A stretch of 64,000 nucleotides of DNA from Pigmentiphaga litoralis (GCF_014651835.1 NZ_BMXQ01000001.1:3951771-4015770); one strand, 5' to 3'. Counted from the first letter of the stretch, positions 35,124 through 44,555 are shown. Numbers and translations: made by a program. The notes: generated from the sequence alone by a model not told the origin.

Positions 35124-36282
35124 ACGTTCGCCATTTGGCAGTCGCCGTTCGTGGCGCGAGACGGTCGCACGCGCGGTCCTGGTGTTCGACGTGCCCATGC
35201 TGCTGGTGCTGATGGCGCTGGCGTCGATCGGACTCATGTCCATGTATTCCGCCGGCGGCGGCTTCGATGGTCGTTTTGCCGACCAGCTGCGCAACTACGG
35301 CGTCGCCCTTGCCGCCATGTGGCTGCTGGCGCAGTTTTCCCCCCACGCGCTGATGCGCCTGGCCGTACCGGTATACGTGGTGGGCGTGTTGCTGCTGCTG
35401 GCAGTGGAACTGGCCGGCATCACCAGCAAGGGCGCCACGCGCTGGCTGGACCTGGGCTTTACGCGCATCCAGCCGTCCGAAATGATGAAGATCGCCGTGC
35501 CGCTGATGCTGGCCTGGTACTTCCACCGGCACCAGGGCTGGCTGCGGGTGCGGGACTTCGTGGTGGCCGGCCTGCTGATGGGCGTGCCCTTTGCGCTGAT
35601 CGTGCTGCAACCCGACCTGGGAACCGCGCTGCTGGTGTTCGGCGCAGGATTCTTCGTGCTGTTTTTTGCCGGCCTGTCGTTCAAGCTGCTGATACCGATC
35701 ACCGTGGTCGTCACGCTGGCACTGGGTTCGCTGGTTGCCTTCGAGCACGACCTGTGCGAAGGCGACCTGGACTGGGTGATCCTGCACGACTACCAGAAGC
35801 ACCGCGTGTGCACGCTGCTGAACCCGGGGTCCGATCCGCTGGGCAAGGGCTTCCACACCATCCAGTCAACGATCGCGGTTGGGTCCGGCGGCATGTTGGG
35901 CAAGGGCTGGATGCAGGGGACACAGACCCACCTGGACTTCATTCCCGAACGCACTACCGACTTCATTTTTGCCGTCTATGCGGAAGAATTCGGCCTGGTG
36001 GGAAATGTGGTGCTGCTGTTCTTGTACCTGCTGCTGTTGATACGGGGGCTGACCATCGCAGCGAACGCGCCCACCTTGTTTTCCCGATTGCTGGGCGGGG
36101 CGCTGACCATGGTGTTCTTCGTCTACGCCTTCGTGAACATGGGGATGGTGAGCGGAATCCTGCCCGTGGTGGGCGTCCCCCTGCCGTTCATGAGTTACGG
36201 CGGGACGGCGCTGCTGACGCTGGGCTGCGCGGCGGGGATCCTGATGGGGATCAACCGGCATCGGACGCTGGTGCAGACTTAG
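35116..36282 (+). CDS. rodA: Peptidoglycan glycosyltransferase RodA
   Basis: This SEDS-family protein of about 388 residues with ten helices is the elongasome glycan polymerase. It contains WLDLGFTRIQPSEMMKIAVPLMLAWY, RPDLGTALL-type LQPDLGTALLVF, FIPERTTDFIFAVYAEEFGLVG and VPLPFMSYGGTALLTL. The best start is a TTG at 35116 that follows GGGGAG and overlaps the mrdA stop by eight bases; no ATG is available near the N-terminus. A bidirectional terminator follows. Confidence 0.93.
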   Translation: MIERSPFGSRRSWRETVARAVLVFDVPMLLVLMALASIGLMSMYSAGGGFDGRFADQLRNYGVALAAMWLLAQFSPHALMRLAVPVYVVGVLLLLAVELAGITSKGATRWLDLGFTRIQPSEMMKIAVPLMLAWYFHRHQGWLRVRDFVVAGLLMGVPFALIVLQPDLGTALLVFGAGFFVLFFAGLSFKLLIPITVVVTLALGSLVAFEHDLCEGDLDWVILHDYQKHRVCTLLNPGSDPLGKGFHTIQSTIAVGSGGMLGKGWMQGTQTHLDFIPERTTDFIFAVYAEEFGLVGNVVLLFLYLLLLIRGLTIAANAPTLFSRLLGGALTMVFFVYAFVNMGMVSGILPVVGVPLPFMSYGGTALLTLGCAAGILMGINRHRTLVQT

Positions 36283-36318
36283 GGTCTGCGTGTCGTGCAA
36301 GGCGCGCGTCAAGAAATG

Positions 36319-36352
36319 ACAAAAGCCCCCGATGATCCGGGGGCTTTTGTTT
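36319..36352. terminator. Bidirectional Rho-independent terminator
   Basis: AAAAGCCCCCG and CGGGGGCTTTT pair across a short loop, with T-runs on both strands. It separates rodA (plus) from the convergent LigJ-like gene (minus). Confidence 0.9.
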
Positions 36353-36384
36353 GCCTGCCAGTCACACAGGCTGCGTCCTGGTGC

Positions 36385-37410
36385 TTACCGGCCTTGCGAC
36401 TTCAGCAGGGCGTCCAGGCGCGGGTAAACGCGGCGGGCGTTGCCTTCGAAGATCATCTGGCGGGTGTCGGTGGTGATGTCGGTGTTGTCGACATAACGGC
36501 GCGTGTCATCGAAGTAGTGGCCGGTGTCGGGATCGATGCCGCGGACGGCGCCGATCATTTCGCTGGCGAACAGGATGTTTTCAGCCGGGATGACTTCGGT
36601 CAGCAGGTCGATGCCGGGCTGGTGGTAGACGCAGGTGTCAAAGAAAACGTTCTTGAGCAGGTGCTCGCGTGGCTCGGGCTTTTTCAGCGCCTGCGCCAGG
36701 CCGCGGAAGCGACCCCAGTGGTAAGGCACGGCGCCGCCGCCATGGGGGATGATGAAGCGCAGCGACGGAAAGTCCTTGAACAGGTCGGATTCCAGGCATT
36801 GCATGAAGGCCGTGGTGTCGGCGTTCAGGTAGTGGGCGCCGGTGGTGTGGAAGCACACGTTGCAGCTCTGGCTGACGTGGACCATGGCGGGAACGTCGTA
36901 TTCGACCAGCTTTTCGTACAGCGGGTACCACGAGCGGTCGCTCAGCGGCTTGCCGGTCCAATGGCCGCCCGAAGGATCGGGATTCAGGTTGACGGCGACG
37001 TTGCGGAATTCTTCGATGCACCGGGTCAGTTCCGGAATGCAGGTGGCGACGTCCACGCCGGGGCTTTGCGGCAGCATGGCGGCGGGCACGAAGTGTTCGG
37101 GGAACAGTTCGGCGACGCGAAAGCAGATTTCATTGCAGATCGCGGCCCAGGTGGCGGACACCTGGAAGTCGCCGATGTGGTGCGCCATGAAGGACGCCCG
37201 CGGGCTGAAGATGGTCACGTCGTGACCGCGCTCTTTCATGATCCGGAGCTGATTGGTCTCGATCGATTCCCGCAGCTCGTCGTCGCTGATCTTCAGGTCG
37301 GCGGGGTTAGGCGGCGTCGTCTTGTTGTTGAAGGCGGCGACCTGCTGGTTGCGCCAGTCTTCAAGCGCTTTGGGGGCGGTGGTGTAGTGACCGTGGCAAT
37401 CGATGATCAT
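36385..37410 (-). CDS. ligJ: 4-oxalomesaconate hydratase, LigJ-like (amidohydrolase family)
   Basis: The 341-residue protein has the length and overall sequence of LigJ from the protocatechuate 4,5-cleavage pathway. It has MIIDCHGHY at the start (HxH metal ligands), MVHVSQSCN, FIIPHGGGAVPYHWGRFRGL, VFFDTCVYHQPGI and ENILFASEMIGAVRGIDPDTGHYFDDT. It hydrates 4-oxalomesaconate to 4-carboxy-4-hydroxy-2-oxoadipate, the substrate of a LigK-type aldolase. It stands alone here, divergent from a LysR regulator. ACMSD-type decarboxylase is the nearest alternative. Confidence 0.85.
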   Translation of the reverse strand: MIIDCHGHYTTAPKALEDWRNQQVAAFNNKTTPPNPADLKISDDELRESIETNQLRIMKERGHDVTIFSPRASFMAHHIGDFQVSATWAAICNEICFRVAELFPEHFVPAAMLPQSPGVDVATCIPELTRCIEEFRNVAVNLNPDPSGGHWTGKPLSDRSWYPLYEKLVEYDVPAMVHVSQSCNVCFHTTGAHYLNADTTAFMQCLESDLFKDFPSLRFIIPHGGGAVPYHWGRFRGLAQALKKPEPREHLLKNVFFDTCVYHQPGIDLLTEVIPAENILFASEMIGAVRGIDPDTGHYFDDTRRYVDNTDITTDTRQMIFEGNARRVYPRLDALLKSQGR

Positions 37411-37561
37411 TGCGGGTTCCAGAAAAGGGTCGCGGTGGGACGGATACGTACGCCATGTTGCAAGACGGGGCGACTAGCAGTCAAATATATGTTTTCGCGC
37501 CGACCCATATCGAAATCCGAATGGGTCCATGGTGCGCTGCAAGGCTTCCCGGGACGGGTGG

Positions 37562-38527
37562 ATGGACTTACGTCAATTACGTTACTTCGTGGCCGTGGCC
37601 GAAGCCATGAGCTTTACGGTTGCCGCGCGCAACCTGAACATCAGCCAGCCGCCGCTGAGCATGCACATCCGCGCCTTGGAAGACGCCCTGGGCACCCGGC
37701 TGTTCGACCGCACCCATCGCTCGATCACGCTGACCGAAGCCGGCGTCGTTTTTCTTGAGCAGGCGCGGCTGACGCTGAGTCAGATGGAAAGCGCCGTACG
37801 CCTGACAAAGCTGGCAGGGCAGGGCGAAACCGGCCTGCTGCGCATCGCCTTCACCAATTCGGTCCCGCTGATCCCCGGCTTTGCGCAGCTGATCAGACGC
37901 TTCCGCCGCCAGTACCCGCTCGCTCGCCTGGAAATCGTCCACATGCCAACCGGGCCGCAATTGCGCGCCCTGGAAGATCGCAGCATCGACATCGGCCTGA
38001 TGCGCCCGGCGCCCCAGTTCCAGCCGCCGACGCACCTGCGCTTTGTCCAGTTGTGGAACAACGAATTGCGCGTCGTCATGCCGACCGACCACCCGTTGGC
38101 CGCCCTGGACCGGCCGCTGGCGATCACGGAACTGGCCGACGAGCCGCTCATCCTCTTCCCGCGCGACATCAGCTGCGGCCTGCACGAGCAGATCACCCAG
38201 CTCTTCAACGACGCCGGCACGGTCCCGAACCTTGGCCAGGAAGCCCGCGAAGCCGTTACCATTGTCGGCCTCGTGGCCGCGGGCGTCGGCATCTCGCTGC
38301 TGCCCGACGTGTATGCCAGCCTGCAAACCGCCGGCATCCACTACGCCCGCCTGGCTGCTCCCACGACCAACTGCCCGCTTTACCTGGCCCACCACAACGA
38401 CACGCCCACGGACCTGGCGACGCGGTTTGTCGCCCTGGCGCACTCCGACATCGCGTCCGCTTCCCTGCCGATAGCCAGCGCGGCTCGGCCACGTACCACC
38501 GAAGCCAGCGAGCCGATTCCTGCGTAG
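37562..38527 (+). CDS. LysR-family transcriptional regulator
   Basis: The 321-residue LTTR starts MDLRQLRYFVAVAEAMSFTVAARNLNISQPPLSMHIRALEDALGTRLFDR, of the CatR/BenM-like group. An effector domain with DIGLMRPAPQF and AAGVGISLLPDVY follows. It is divergent from the LigJ-like gene across a 151-bp spacer and likely controls it. The ATG at 37562 was chosen over one eleven codons upstream because the conserved HTH begins there. Confidence 0.9.
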   Translation: MDLRQLRYFVAVAEAMSFTVAARNLNISQPPLSMHIRALEDALGTRLFDRTHRSITLTEAGVVFLEQARLTLSQMESAVRLTKLAGQGETGLLRIAFTNSVPLIPGFAQLIRRFRRQYPLARLEIVHMPTGPQLRALEDRSIDIGLMRPAPQFQPPTHLRFVQLWNNELRVVMPTDHPLAALDRPLAITELADEPLILFPRDISCGLHEQITQLFNDAGTVPNLGQEAREAVTIVGLVAAGVGISLLPDVYASLQTAGIHYARLAAPTTNCPLYLAHHNDTPTDLATRFVALAHSDIASASLPIASAARPRTTEASEPIPA

Positions 38528-38568
38528 TCGTTGAAATCAGCCCCGCAACGTAAACATCACAAGCTGCC

Positions 38569-38613
38569 TCACAACACGCCGCCTCAAAACAAGCCCCCTC
38601 AAAACAAGCCGCC
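38569..38613. repeat. 15-nt tandem repeat carrying the mutY stop codon
   Basis: Three 15-nt units start at 38569, 38584 and 38599 (the last two differ at one base, the first is more degenerate). On the minus strand each unit reads as Gly-Gly-Leu-Phe-stop or a close variant, so mutY is followed by two further in-frame copies of its own ending and stop. A still more degenerate stop lies at 38557. Confidence 0.88.
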
Positions 38614-39690
38614 TTCCACAAACAGCCCCGCCAGCAATTTCTTGACCGGCGCGGGCAACGCCGCATCCCCCGCCCGCGCCACCGGCATCCACCACCACGC
38701 TGCCGGATCCAGATCACCGTCCTGCCCGGCAGCCTGCGCGGGAGCATCGGCCGATGCCCGGACATGCCAGGGCGTCACATGCAGCTTGAAATGCGTGAAC
38801 GTGTGCGAAAACACCGGCAATTCAAACGCTTCCTGAGCCTTCACTCCCAGTTCGCGCCAGGCCACCTCGGCGCCGGACTCCAGCGCAAATTCCGGCAAGC
38901 TCCACAAGCCACCCCAGATCCCCGGCGACGGCCGCATCTTAAGCAACACACACCCGCTGCGCTCGATCACCAGCATGCCGGTGTCCCGCTCGGGCGATTT
39001 CTTGCGCACCTTCGGCGTCGGCAGGTCATGCTGACGGGCTTCCCGCAGCGCCACGCAGGTGCCGCGCACCGGACACCGTCCGCACTCCGGCGCGCCGCGC
39101 GTACAGACCGTCGCCCCCAGGTCCATCAAGCCCTGCGTATACGAGCGCATATCGTCTGCCGTCGTACTGCTCACCACCGGCAGGTTTTCCCCCGCCAGGC
39201 CCCACATGATCAGCTCCACCGGCCGCTTGGACGGGTCCCCCTCGATCCCGAAATGGCGTGCGAACACCCGCTTTACATTCCCATCCAGAATCGGACTGCG
39301 CTCGCCATACGCAAAGGCCGCAATCGCGGCCGCTGTCGAGCGTCCGATCCCTGGCAAGGTCTCGATATCCGCCGCCGTGGGGGGAAACTGCCCACCCCAG
39401 TTGGCAAGCACCTGCTGCGCACAGGCGTGCAGATTCCGCGCTCGGGTGTAGTAGCCCAGGCCCGCCCATAGCTGCATCACTTCCTCGGCAGGCGCGCGCG
39501 CCAGGTCTGCCACCGTTGGAAACGTCTCCAGGAAGCGTTCGTAGTACGGGATCACCGTCGCCACCTGCGTCTGCTGCAGCATGATTTCCGACAGCCAGAT
39601 CCGGTAGGGATCCTGGGTGTTCTGCCAGGGGAGGGCGTGGCGGCCATGCTGGCGCTGCCACGTGACGACGTGCTCGGAAAACGTGCTCAT
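38599..39690 (-). CDS. mutY: Adenine DNA glycosylase
   Basis: The 363-residue MutY removes adenine opposite 8-oxoguanine. It has LPWQNTQDPYRIWLSEIMLQQTQV at the N-terminus (catalytic Glu), the HhH loop LPGIGRSTAAAIAAFAYGERSPILDGNVKRV with the catalytic Asp, and the 4Fe-4S cluster Cys in CTRGAPECGRCPVRGTC. A C-terminal NUDIX-like domain recognises 8-oxoG (GIWGGLWSLPEF). It is followed 3' by a tandem repeat that duplicates its last codons. It lies 40 bases downstream of mutM, making an oxidative-damage repair pair. Confidence 0.96.
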   Translation of the reverse strand: MSTFSEHVVTWQRQHGRHALPWQNTQDPYRIWLSEIMLQQTQVATVIPYYERFLETFPTVADLARAPAEEVMQLWAGLGYYTRARNLHACAQQVLANWGGQFPPTAADIETLPGIGRSTAAAIAAFAYGERSPILDGNVKRVFARHFGIEGDPSKRPVELIMWGLAGENLPVVSSTTADDMRSYTQGLMDLGATVCTRGAPECGRCPVRGTCVALREARQHDLPTPKVRKKSPERDTGMLVIERSGCVLLKMRPSPGIWGGLWSLPEFALESGAEVAWRELGVKAQEAFELPVFSHTFTHFKLHVTPWHVRASADAPAQAAGQDGDLDPAAWWWMPVARAGDAALPAPVKKLLAGLFVEGGLF

Positions 39691-39730
39691 GGGATGGGAA
39701 CGGCAAAGGAAGAAGGGGAGGATGCCCGGG

Positions 39731-40555
39731 TCAAGGCTTCTGGCAGCGCGGGCAATAGTACGTCGCCCGCTGGCCCTGCACGATCTTGCGGATCGGCGTC
39801 GCGCAGACCCGGCAAGGCAGCCCGGCCCGGTCGTACACATACGCGCCGATCTGGAAGTAACCCGACTCGCCCCCCGCGCCCACATAGTCGCGCAGCGAAC
39901 TGCCGCCCGCATCAATGGCGCTGCCCAGCGTGGCCTTGACCGCATCGGCCAGCCTGTCATACCGCTTGGGCCCAATTTTCGACGCAAGAGTCCGGGGGTG
40001 GATGCCAGCGCGGAACAGGCTTTCCGACGCGTAAATATTACCGACGCCCACGACGATATCTCCGCCCAGCAGTACTTGTTTCACTGCCTGCGACCGATTG
40101 CGGGTGTGGCGATGCAGCCATCCTCCATCAAATCGCGGGTCGAACGGTTCGATGCCAAGATGGCCCAGCAAAGGATGGGTCAGCACGTCGCCGTCGGCAG
40201 CGGGGTGCCACAGCACCGCGCCGAACCGCCGGGGATCGTGCAGCCGCAGGACGCCGCGATCGAACACCCAGTCGACGTGATCATGCTTGCGCGGTGGGTC
40301 GTCCGGGTGCACATGGCGCAGGGACCCGGACATGCCCAGGTGGACGATCATGGTGCCGGTCTCGAAGGGCAGCAGCAGATACTTGCCGCGCCGGGCCACT
40401 GCCGACACGCTGCGGCCATCCACCTGGTGGGGCAGGTCTTCGGGAATCGGCCAGCGAAAACGGGATTCGCGTACGACCAGGCGGCGCAGCACCTGTCCAT
40501 CGACCGTCGGAGAGATGCCGCGTCGTGTGACCTCGACTTCGGGGAGTTCTGGCAT
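39731..40555 (-). CDS. mutM: Formamidopyrimidine-DNA glycosylase
   Basis: The 274-residue Fpg/MutM excises 8-oxoguanine. The mature N-terminus is Pro after the initiator ([13 protein letters not shown], with catalytic Pro and Glu), [17 protein letters not shown] is the H2TH motif, and the C-terminal zinc finger is [24 protein letters not shown]. The start at 40555 is fixed by the catalytic N-terminal proline; open frame upstream is not coding. Confidence 0.97.
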   Translation of the reverse strand: MPELPEVEVTRRGISPTVDGQVLRRLVVRESRFRWPIPEDLPHQVDGRSVSAVARRGKYLLLPFETGTMIVHLGMSGSLRHVHPDDPPRKHDHVDWVFDRGVLRLHDPRRFGAVLWHPAADGDVLTHPLLGHLGIEPFDPRFDGGWLHRHTRNRSQAVKQVLLGGDIVVGVGNIYASESLFRAGIHPRTLASKIGPKRYDRLADAVKATLGSAIDAGGSSLRDYVGAGGESGYFQIGAYVYDRAGLPCRVCATPIRKIVQGQRATYYCPRCQKP

Positions 40556-40662
40556 AGTTGTTGCTGGAGTTGTTTCCGGAAATGCTGCGGGATTGGGCAA
40601 ATGGCCGTGCGGGTCAACATGCCGGGCCTTCAGGTCAGGCCGTGCTGCCGGACCCCATGTCG

Positions 40663-40732
40663 GGCTGGAATCAGTCGGCTTGAATCAGTCGGCTTGAATC
40701 GGTCGGCTTGAATCGGTCGGCTCGAATCGGCC
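40663..40732. repeat. 14-nt tandem repeat, five copies
   Basis: Five units of consensus GGCTTGAATCGGTC run from 40663 to 40732, and a sixth degenerate unit follows. They sit in the 407-bp spacer (40556-40962) between mutM (minus) and the TPR-protein gene (plus). The rest of that spacer shows no gene that I can support. Confidence 0.92.
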
Positions 40733-40962
40733 CGGTTGAACCGCCTGACGCCAGCGCGGTCCGATAGAACCTGCCGCGCGTCATCGGCGCGAGTTTCCTG
40801 TCCAGGATTGCGACCGGATCGATTCGCAACCTGCAAGGGCAGGACCGCAGGACCGGACCCAATGTGTCCGCGGTTGAAATCCAGGTGGGGCCTGATCGTC
40901 AGGAACCCAGTGCTAACATCTCCACTGTCGGGCTGGCGCCTCAGGCGCCGAGGAATTGTGCC

Positions 40963-42768
40963 ATGTTGTCAAACACGTATCGCAGGAAGTTGGCGGCACT
41001 CGGGCTGGGCCTGTTGGCAAGCACGATGGCCTTTGCACAGTCGGGTGGCGAAGAGCCCTCCGACGGCTTCCTGGTGCCCGGATTGAGCATGTCGCCCCCG
41101 GGGCCACGCACTGGCGCAGCCAAGGCGCTGCCTCAGGTCGAACTGACGGGCGAAATCCTGTTTCAGGTGCTGGCGTCCGAAGTGGCGGCGCAGCGCGGCG
41201 CGCTGTCGGCCGCGACCGGCACGTCGCTGGAACTGGCGCGTTTCACCCGCGATCCCCGTCTGGCGCGCCGCGCGGTCGAGTTCGCCCTCACGTCGGGCGA
41301 CTTGGTGCGGGCGCTGGATGCCGCCCAGGTGTGGGTCGAACTGGACCCGGCCGACGTCGAGGCCCGCCAGACGTCGCTGTCGCTGGCCGCTGCCGCCGGC
41401 CGTATCGAAGGCCTGGGCGCCGCGCTGCGTTCGCGCATCGCCACCGCCAGCGCCGCCGAAAAGCCCGCCGCAATTATCGAAGCGCGCCGGGTGTTGGGGC
41501 GCCTGGAAGATCGCCGCCGCGCGCTCGACATTCTTGACGAAGCGCTGACCGACGTCCGCGATCTGCCGGAAGCTCACATTGCACTGGCCCGAGCTGCCGC
41601 CGCCGCCAACGATGCGCCCCGCGCGCTGCGCGAAGCCCGCGCCGCGCAGGCTGCGCAGCCGGACTCCGAAGCTGCCGCGGCCCTGGTGCTGCAGACCGGC
41701 ATCGAAAGCGAACCCGACAAGGTGATCGCCGCTACCCGCGCCTTCATTGCGTCGCACCCCAAGGCCCGCGAGCTGCGTGTGCTGCTGGTGCGCGCCTTGG
41801 CGCAGGTGCAGGACGTGGAAGGCGCCCGCGCCGAGCTCGATTCCATGTCGCGCGCCAACCCCGAAGACTTCGAAGTGCTGTACATGCAGGGCGCGCTGGC
41901 CTACCAGACCGGCCAGCTGGACGACGCCGAAAAGTACCTGAAGCAGTATTCGACGATTGAAGACCAGCGGGCCGCGGCCGGTCAGCCCGTCCCGACGCCG
42001 CCCGAAGGCAATGCCGCCCTGCTGCTGCGCGTGCAGGTGGCCGAAGAACAGAAGCGGTACGACGACGCGTTCGAGTTGCTGCAAGGCGTCCAGGACCCCG
42101 CCGCCGCGTTCCCGGCGCGTTTGCGCCAGGCTGTCATCCGCGCCAAGCAGGGCCGCCTGGACGAGGCCCGCAAGGTGCTGTCCATCCTGGATCCGCGTGA
42201 CACGCGTGAAGGGGTTCAAGTGGCAATGACCGAATCGCAGATCCTGCGCGACGCAAACAGGCTGGACGAGGCCACCAAGGTGCTGGCTGACGCCAACGCC
42301 AAGTACCCCGACAACCCGGTCATCATGTACGACCTTGCCATGCTCAATGAGCGGGAAGGCAAGATCGCCGAGATGGAAACGCTGCTGCGCCGCGTGATTG
42401 CGGTCAAGCCGGACCATGCGCACGCCTACAACGCGCTGGGCTATTCGCTGGCCGATCGCAAGCTGCGTCTGCCCGAAGCCAAGGCCCTGGTCGAGCGCGC
42501 CCTGAACCTGCTGCCCGATGACGCGTTCATCATCGACAGCATGGGCTGGGTCTACTACCGGATGGGCGACAACGCCAAGGCGTTGTCCTACCTGGAACGG
42601 GCCTACAGCCTGCGTCCCGATGCCGAAATCGCCATCCACCTGGGCGAAGTGCTGTGGGCGTCGGGCCAGCAGGACAAGGCCCGCCAGCTGTGGCGCGACG
42701 TGAGCCAGAAAGATCCCGGCAATGAAGCGCTGCGCACGACCCTGGCGCGCCTGGAGGCGACGCTTTGA
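40963..42768 (+). CDS. Exported TPR-repeat protein
   Basis: The 601-residue protein has a signal peptide (MLSNTYRRKLAALGLGLLASTMAFAQ) and then almost entirely helical TPR-type repeats, clearest in HAYNALGYSLADRKLRLPEAKALVERALNLLPDDAFIIDSMGWVYYRMGDNAKALSYLERAY near the C-terminus. It is probably a periplasmic or outer-membrane-associated scaffold. Its stop is overlapped by the lolB start, so a link to envelope biogenesis is plausible, but its function is unknown. The ATG at 40963 follows GAGGAATT; upstream open frame is not coding. Confidence 0.85.
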   Translation: MLSNTYRRKLAALGLGLLASTMAFAQSGGEEPSDGFLVPGLSMSPPGPRTGAAKALPQVELTGEILFQVLASEVAAQRGALSAATGTSLELARFTRDPRLARRAVEFALTSGDLVRALDAAQVWVELDPADVEARQTSLSLAAAAGRIEGLGAALRSRIATASAAEKPAAIIEARRVLGRLEDRRRALDILDEALTDVRDLPEAHIALARAAAAANDAPRALREARAAQAAQPDSEAAAALVLQTGIESEPDKVIAATRAFIASHPKARELRVLLVRALAQVQDVEGARAELDSMSRANPEDFEVLYMQGALAYQTGQLDDAEKYLKQYSTIEDQRAAAGQPVPTPPEGNAALLLRVQVAEEQKRYDDAFELLQGVQDPAAAFPARLRQAVIRAKQGRLDEARKVLSILDPRDTREGVQVAMTESQILRDANRLDEATKVLADANAKYPDNPVIMYDLAMLNEREGKIAEMETLLRRVIAVKPDHAHAYNALGYSLADRKLRLPEAKALVERALNLLPDDAFIIDSMGWVYYRMGDNAKALSYLERAYSLRPDAEIAIHLGEVLWASGQQDKARQLWRDVSQKDPGNEALRTTLARLEATL

Positions 42769-43421
42769 AGGCAGGAGTGATGACGTCGGGGGCGAGTTGT
42801 TGTGCAGCGTTGCGCTCAGCGGCGGTACGTTCCAGGCTGATGCGCCTTGTGCTGCCGGCGGTCCTTGCTGGCGCAATGTCTGCCTGCGCCGTGCCCGTTC
42901 CGATTCCCGTTCCGGTGGGGGCAGCCGAAACACCGGCTGCCACGGCGTTGTCGCGGGTCGGCCGATTCGCTCTGCGCGTCGACGAAGTCGGCGGAAAGCA
43001 GAATGCCGTGCAGGGCGGCTTTGCGTGGCGGGACGATGGCCAAAGTCTGGTGCTGGACCTTGTGTCGCCCCTTGGCGCAACCTTGGCCCGTGTCGAAGCC
43101 GGCCCGCAAGGCGCCATGCTGCGCGAAGCCAATGGCACCGAAACGCATGCATTGAATCCGGACGCACTGGTTGCCCTGGTGCTTGGCAGCCGCATTCCCG
43201 TTGCGGGCATGCGTGACTGGTTGCGCGGCACCTTGCCCGACAACCCGCCTGCAACGGTCGCGGAAAAAGATGCGCAGGGCCGCCCTACGGCGTTCGAGCA
43301 GGCGGGCTGGCAGGTGCAGGCATCGCAGTACGATGCGTCGGGCCCGACCCGCATGGCCCTGCAGCGGCAGGAACCGACCGGGCAGAATGTCGACCTTCGG
43401 CTGGTGATCAATACGCCTTGA
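42765..43421 (+). CDS. lolB: Outer-membrane lipoprotein LolB
   Basis: The roughly 218-residue lipoprotein has a lipobox region LVLPAVLAGAMSAC, a GRFALRVDE strand and GGFAWRDDGQSLVLDLVSPLGATLARV, all typical of LolB, which inserts lipoproteins into the outer membrane. The start is ambiguous. TTG 42765 has GGAGG at good spacing and overlaps the TPR-gene stop (TTGA); ATG 42780 or ATG 42840 would shorten the n-region. Its position directly before ispE is the usual beta/gammaproteobacterial order. Confidence 0.88.
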   Translation: MKAGVMTSGASCCAALRSAAVRSRLMRLVLPAVLAGAMSACAVPVPIPVPVGAAETPAATALSRVGRFALRVDEVGGKQNAVQGGFAWRDDGQSLVLDLVSPLGATLARVEAGPQGAMLREANGTETHALNPDALVALVLGSRIPVAGMRDWLRGTLPDNPPATVAEKDAQGRPTAFEQAGWQVQASQYDASGPTRMALQRQEPTGQNVDLRLVINTP

Positions 43422-43571
43422 GGGCGTGACGCATGCATTGCCTTACCGCCGTGAACGCGTGACGCTGCCTTGGGCCACGACTCAGGGATCCACTGGCATT
43501 GCAACCCGTTGCGCGATCCGGGCGGTTTTTTCTGACCGCCGCTTTTCCTGCCACCTCCGTCTCAGCCCCCC

Positions 43572-44531
43572 ATGCCTTCTCTGCGCGATATTCCGGCCCC
43601 TGCCAAGATCAATCTGTTCCTGCACGTGACCGGCCGCCGCGCCGACGGTTATCACCTGCTGCAGACGGCATTCCGCTTCATCGACCTGCAGGACACGCTC
43701 CACATCGCCACGCGCGATGACGGCCGCATTGTTCGCATCAACGACATCCCTGGCGTCCCCGAAGACGACGACCTGGTCGTGCGCGCCGCGCGGTCCTTGC
43801 AGGCCGCCACGGGCTGCACCCTGGGCGCCGACATCGAATTGATCAAGCAGATCCCGATGGGCGGTGGGCTGGGTGGCGGATCCAGTGATGCCGCGTCCAC
43901 TTTGCTCGCCTTGAACCGTTTGTGGAACTGCGGATTGACCCGCGAGCAGCTGATGGAACTGGCGCTGCCACTGGGCGCCGACGTTCCCGTGTTCGTGTTC
44001 GGCCGCAATGCGTTTGCCGAAGGCGTCGGCGAAAAGTTGAGTCCGCTGGACCTGCCGCCGCGCTGGTATGTGATCGTGCAACCCGATGCCAGCGTGCCCA
44101 CCCCGGAGATTTTTCGCGCCCCCGAGTTGACAAGGGATTCTGCTCCGGTCAGAATAGCGGACTTTTCTGGGAGCAATACTTCTTCCAGTTTGAAGAACGA
44201 CCTCGAGCCGGTCGCATTTGCCAGGTTCCCTGAAGTGGCCCGTATCGCGGGCGTGGTGAACGAAGTTTTGGCAGATGGGATGCAGTCCAACGTGCTTGAT
44301 CCCGGCCGCAAGGTCAGGATGTCCGGGTCGGGTGCATGTCTGTTCGTGGAATGCGACACGCCGGAACAGGCAAGCTGGGCGGTTGACCAAATCGCCGGTA
44401 GAATGCGCCAGCGCAGCAGTGAGCGCAGTGGTACCGCAGTAGAAGAAAGCATGACCGATCTGCCATACGTGAGGATCAACCGTGTATGTGCCGGCCTCGC
44501 TGTCCATCCCCTGCTAGAATGGGTGGCTTGA
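43572..44531 (+). CDS. ispE: 4-diphosphocytidyl-2-C-methyl-D-erythritol kinase
   Basis: The 319-residue GHMP kinase of the MEP isoprenoid pathway has IPAPAKINLFLHVTGRRADGYHLL at the N-terminus, the ATP loop PMGGGLGGGSSDAAS and KVRMSGSGACLFVE at the C-terminus. It phosphorylates CDP-methylerythritol. It lies upstream of tRNA-Gln and prs. The C-terminus is about 25 residues longer than usual and overlies the promoter of the tRNA. Confidence 0.94.
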   Translation: MPSLRDIPAPAKINLFLHVTGRRADGYHLLQTAFRFIDLQDTLHIATRDDGRIVRINDIPGVPEDDDLVVRAARSLQAATGCTLGADIELIKQIPMGGGLGGGSSDAASTLLALNRLWNCGLTREQLMELALPLGADVPVFVFGRNAFAEGVGEKLSPLDLPPRWYVIVQPDASVPTPEIFRAPELTRDSAPVRIADFSGSNTSSSLKNDLEPVAFARFPEVARIAGVVNEVLADGMQSNVLDPGRKVRMSGSGACLFVECDTPEQASWAVDQIAGRMRQRSSERSGTAVEESMTDLPYVRINRVCAGLAVHPLLEWVA

Positions 44532-44555
44532 ACAGATCGGTTCATGAAGTAAAAT
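44528..44555 (+). promoter_or_regulatory. Sigma-70-type promoter for tRNA-Gln (and possibly prs)
   Basis: TTGAAC at 44528-44533 and TAAAAT at 44550-44555 are separated by 16 bases, close to consensus. Transcription would begin near 44562, about 115 bases before the mature tRNA. The -35 box overlaps the final codons of ispE. Confidence 0.62.

Noticed and set aside
32445-35294. A 949-codon open frame on the minus strand opposite mreD and mrdA
   Set aside because: It is antisense to clear MreD and PBP2 coding sequence, is rich in His/Arg/Gln as expected for a shadow frame in GC-rich DNA, and matches no family.
36295-37758. 487-codon plus-strand open frame opposite the LigJ-like gene
   Set aside because: It spans a terminator, an antisense gene and the LysR N-terminus; its composition is typical of a shadow frame.
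40663-40732. CRISPR array
   Set aside because: The 14-nt units are directly adjacent with no spacers, and no cas genes are present.
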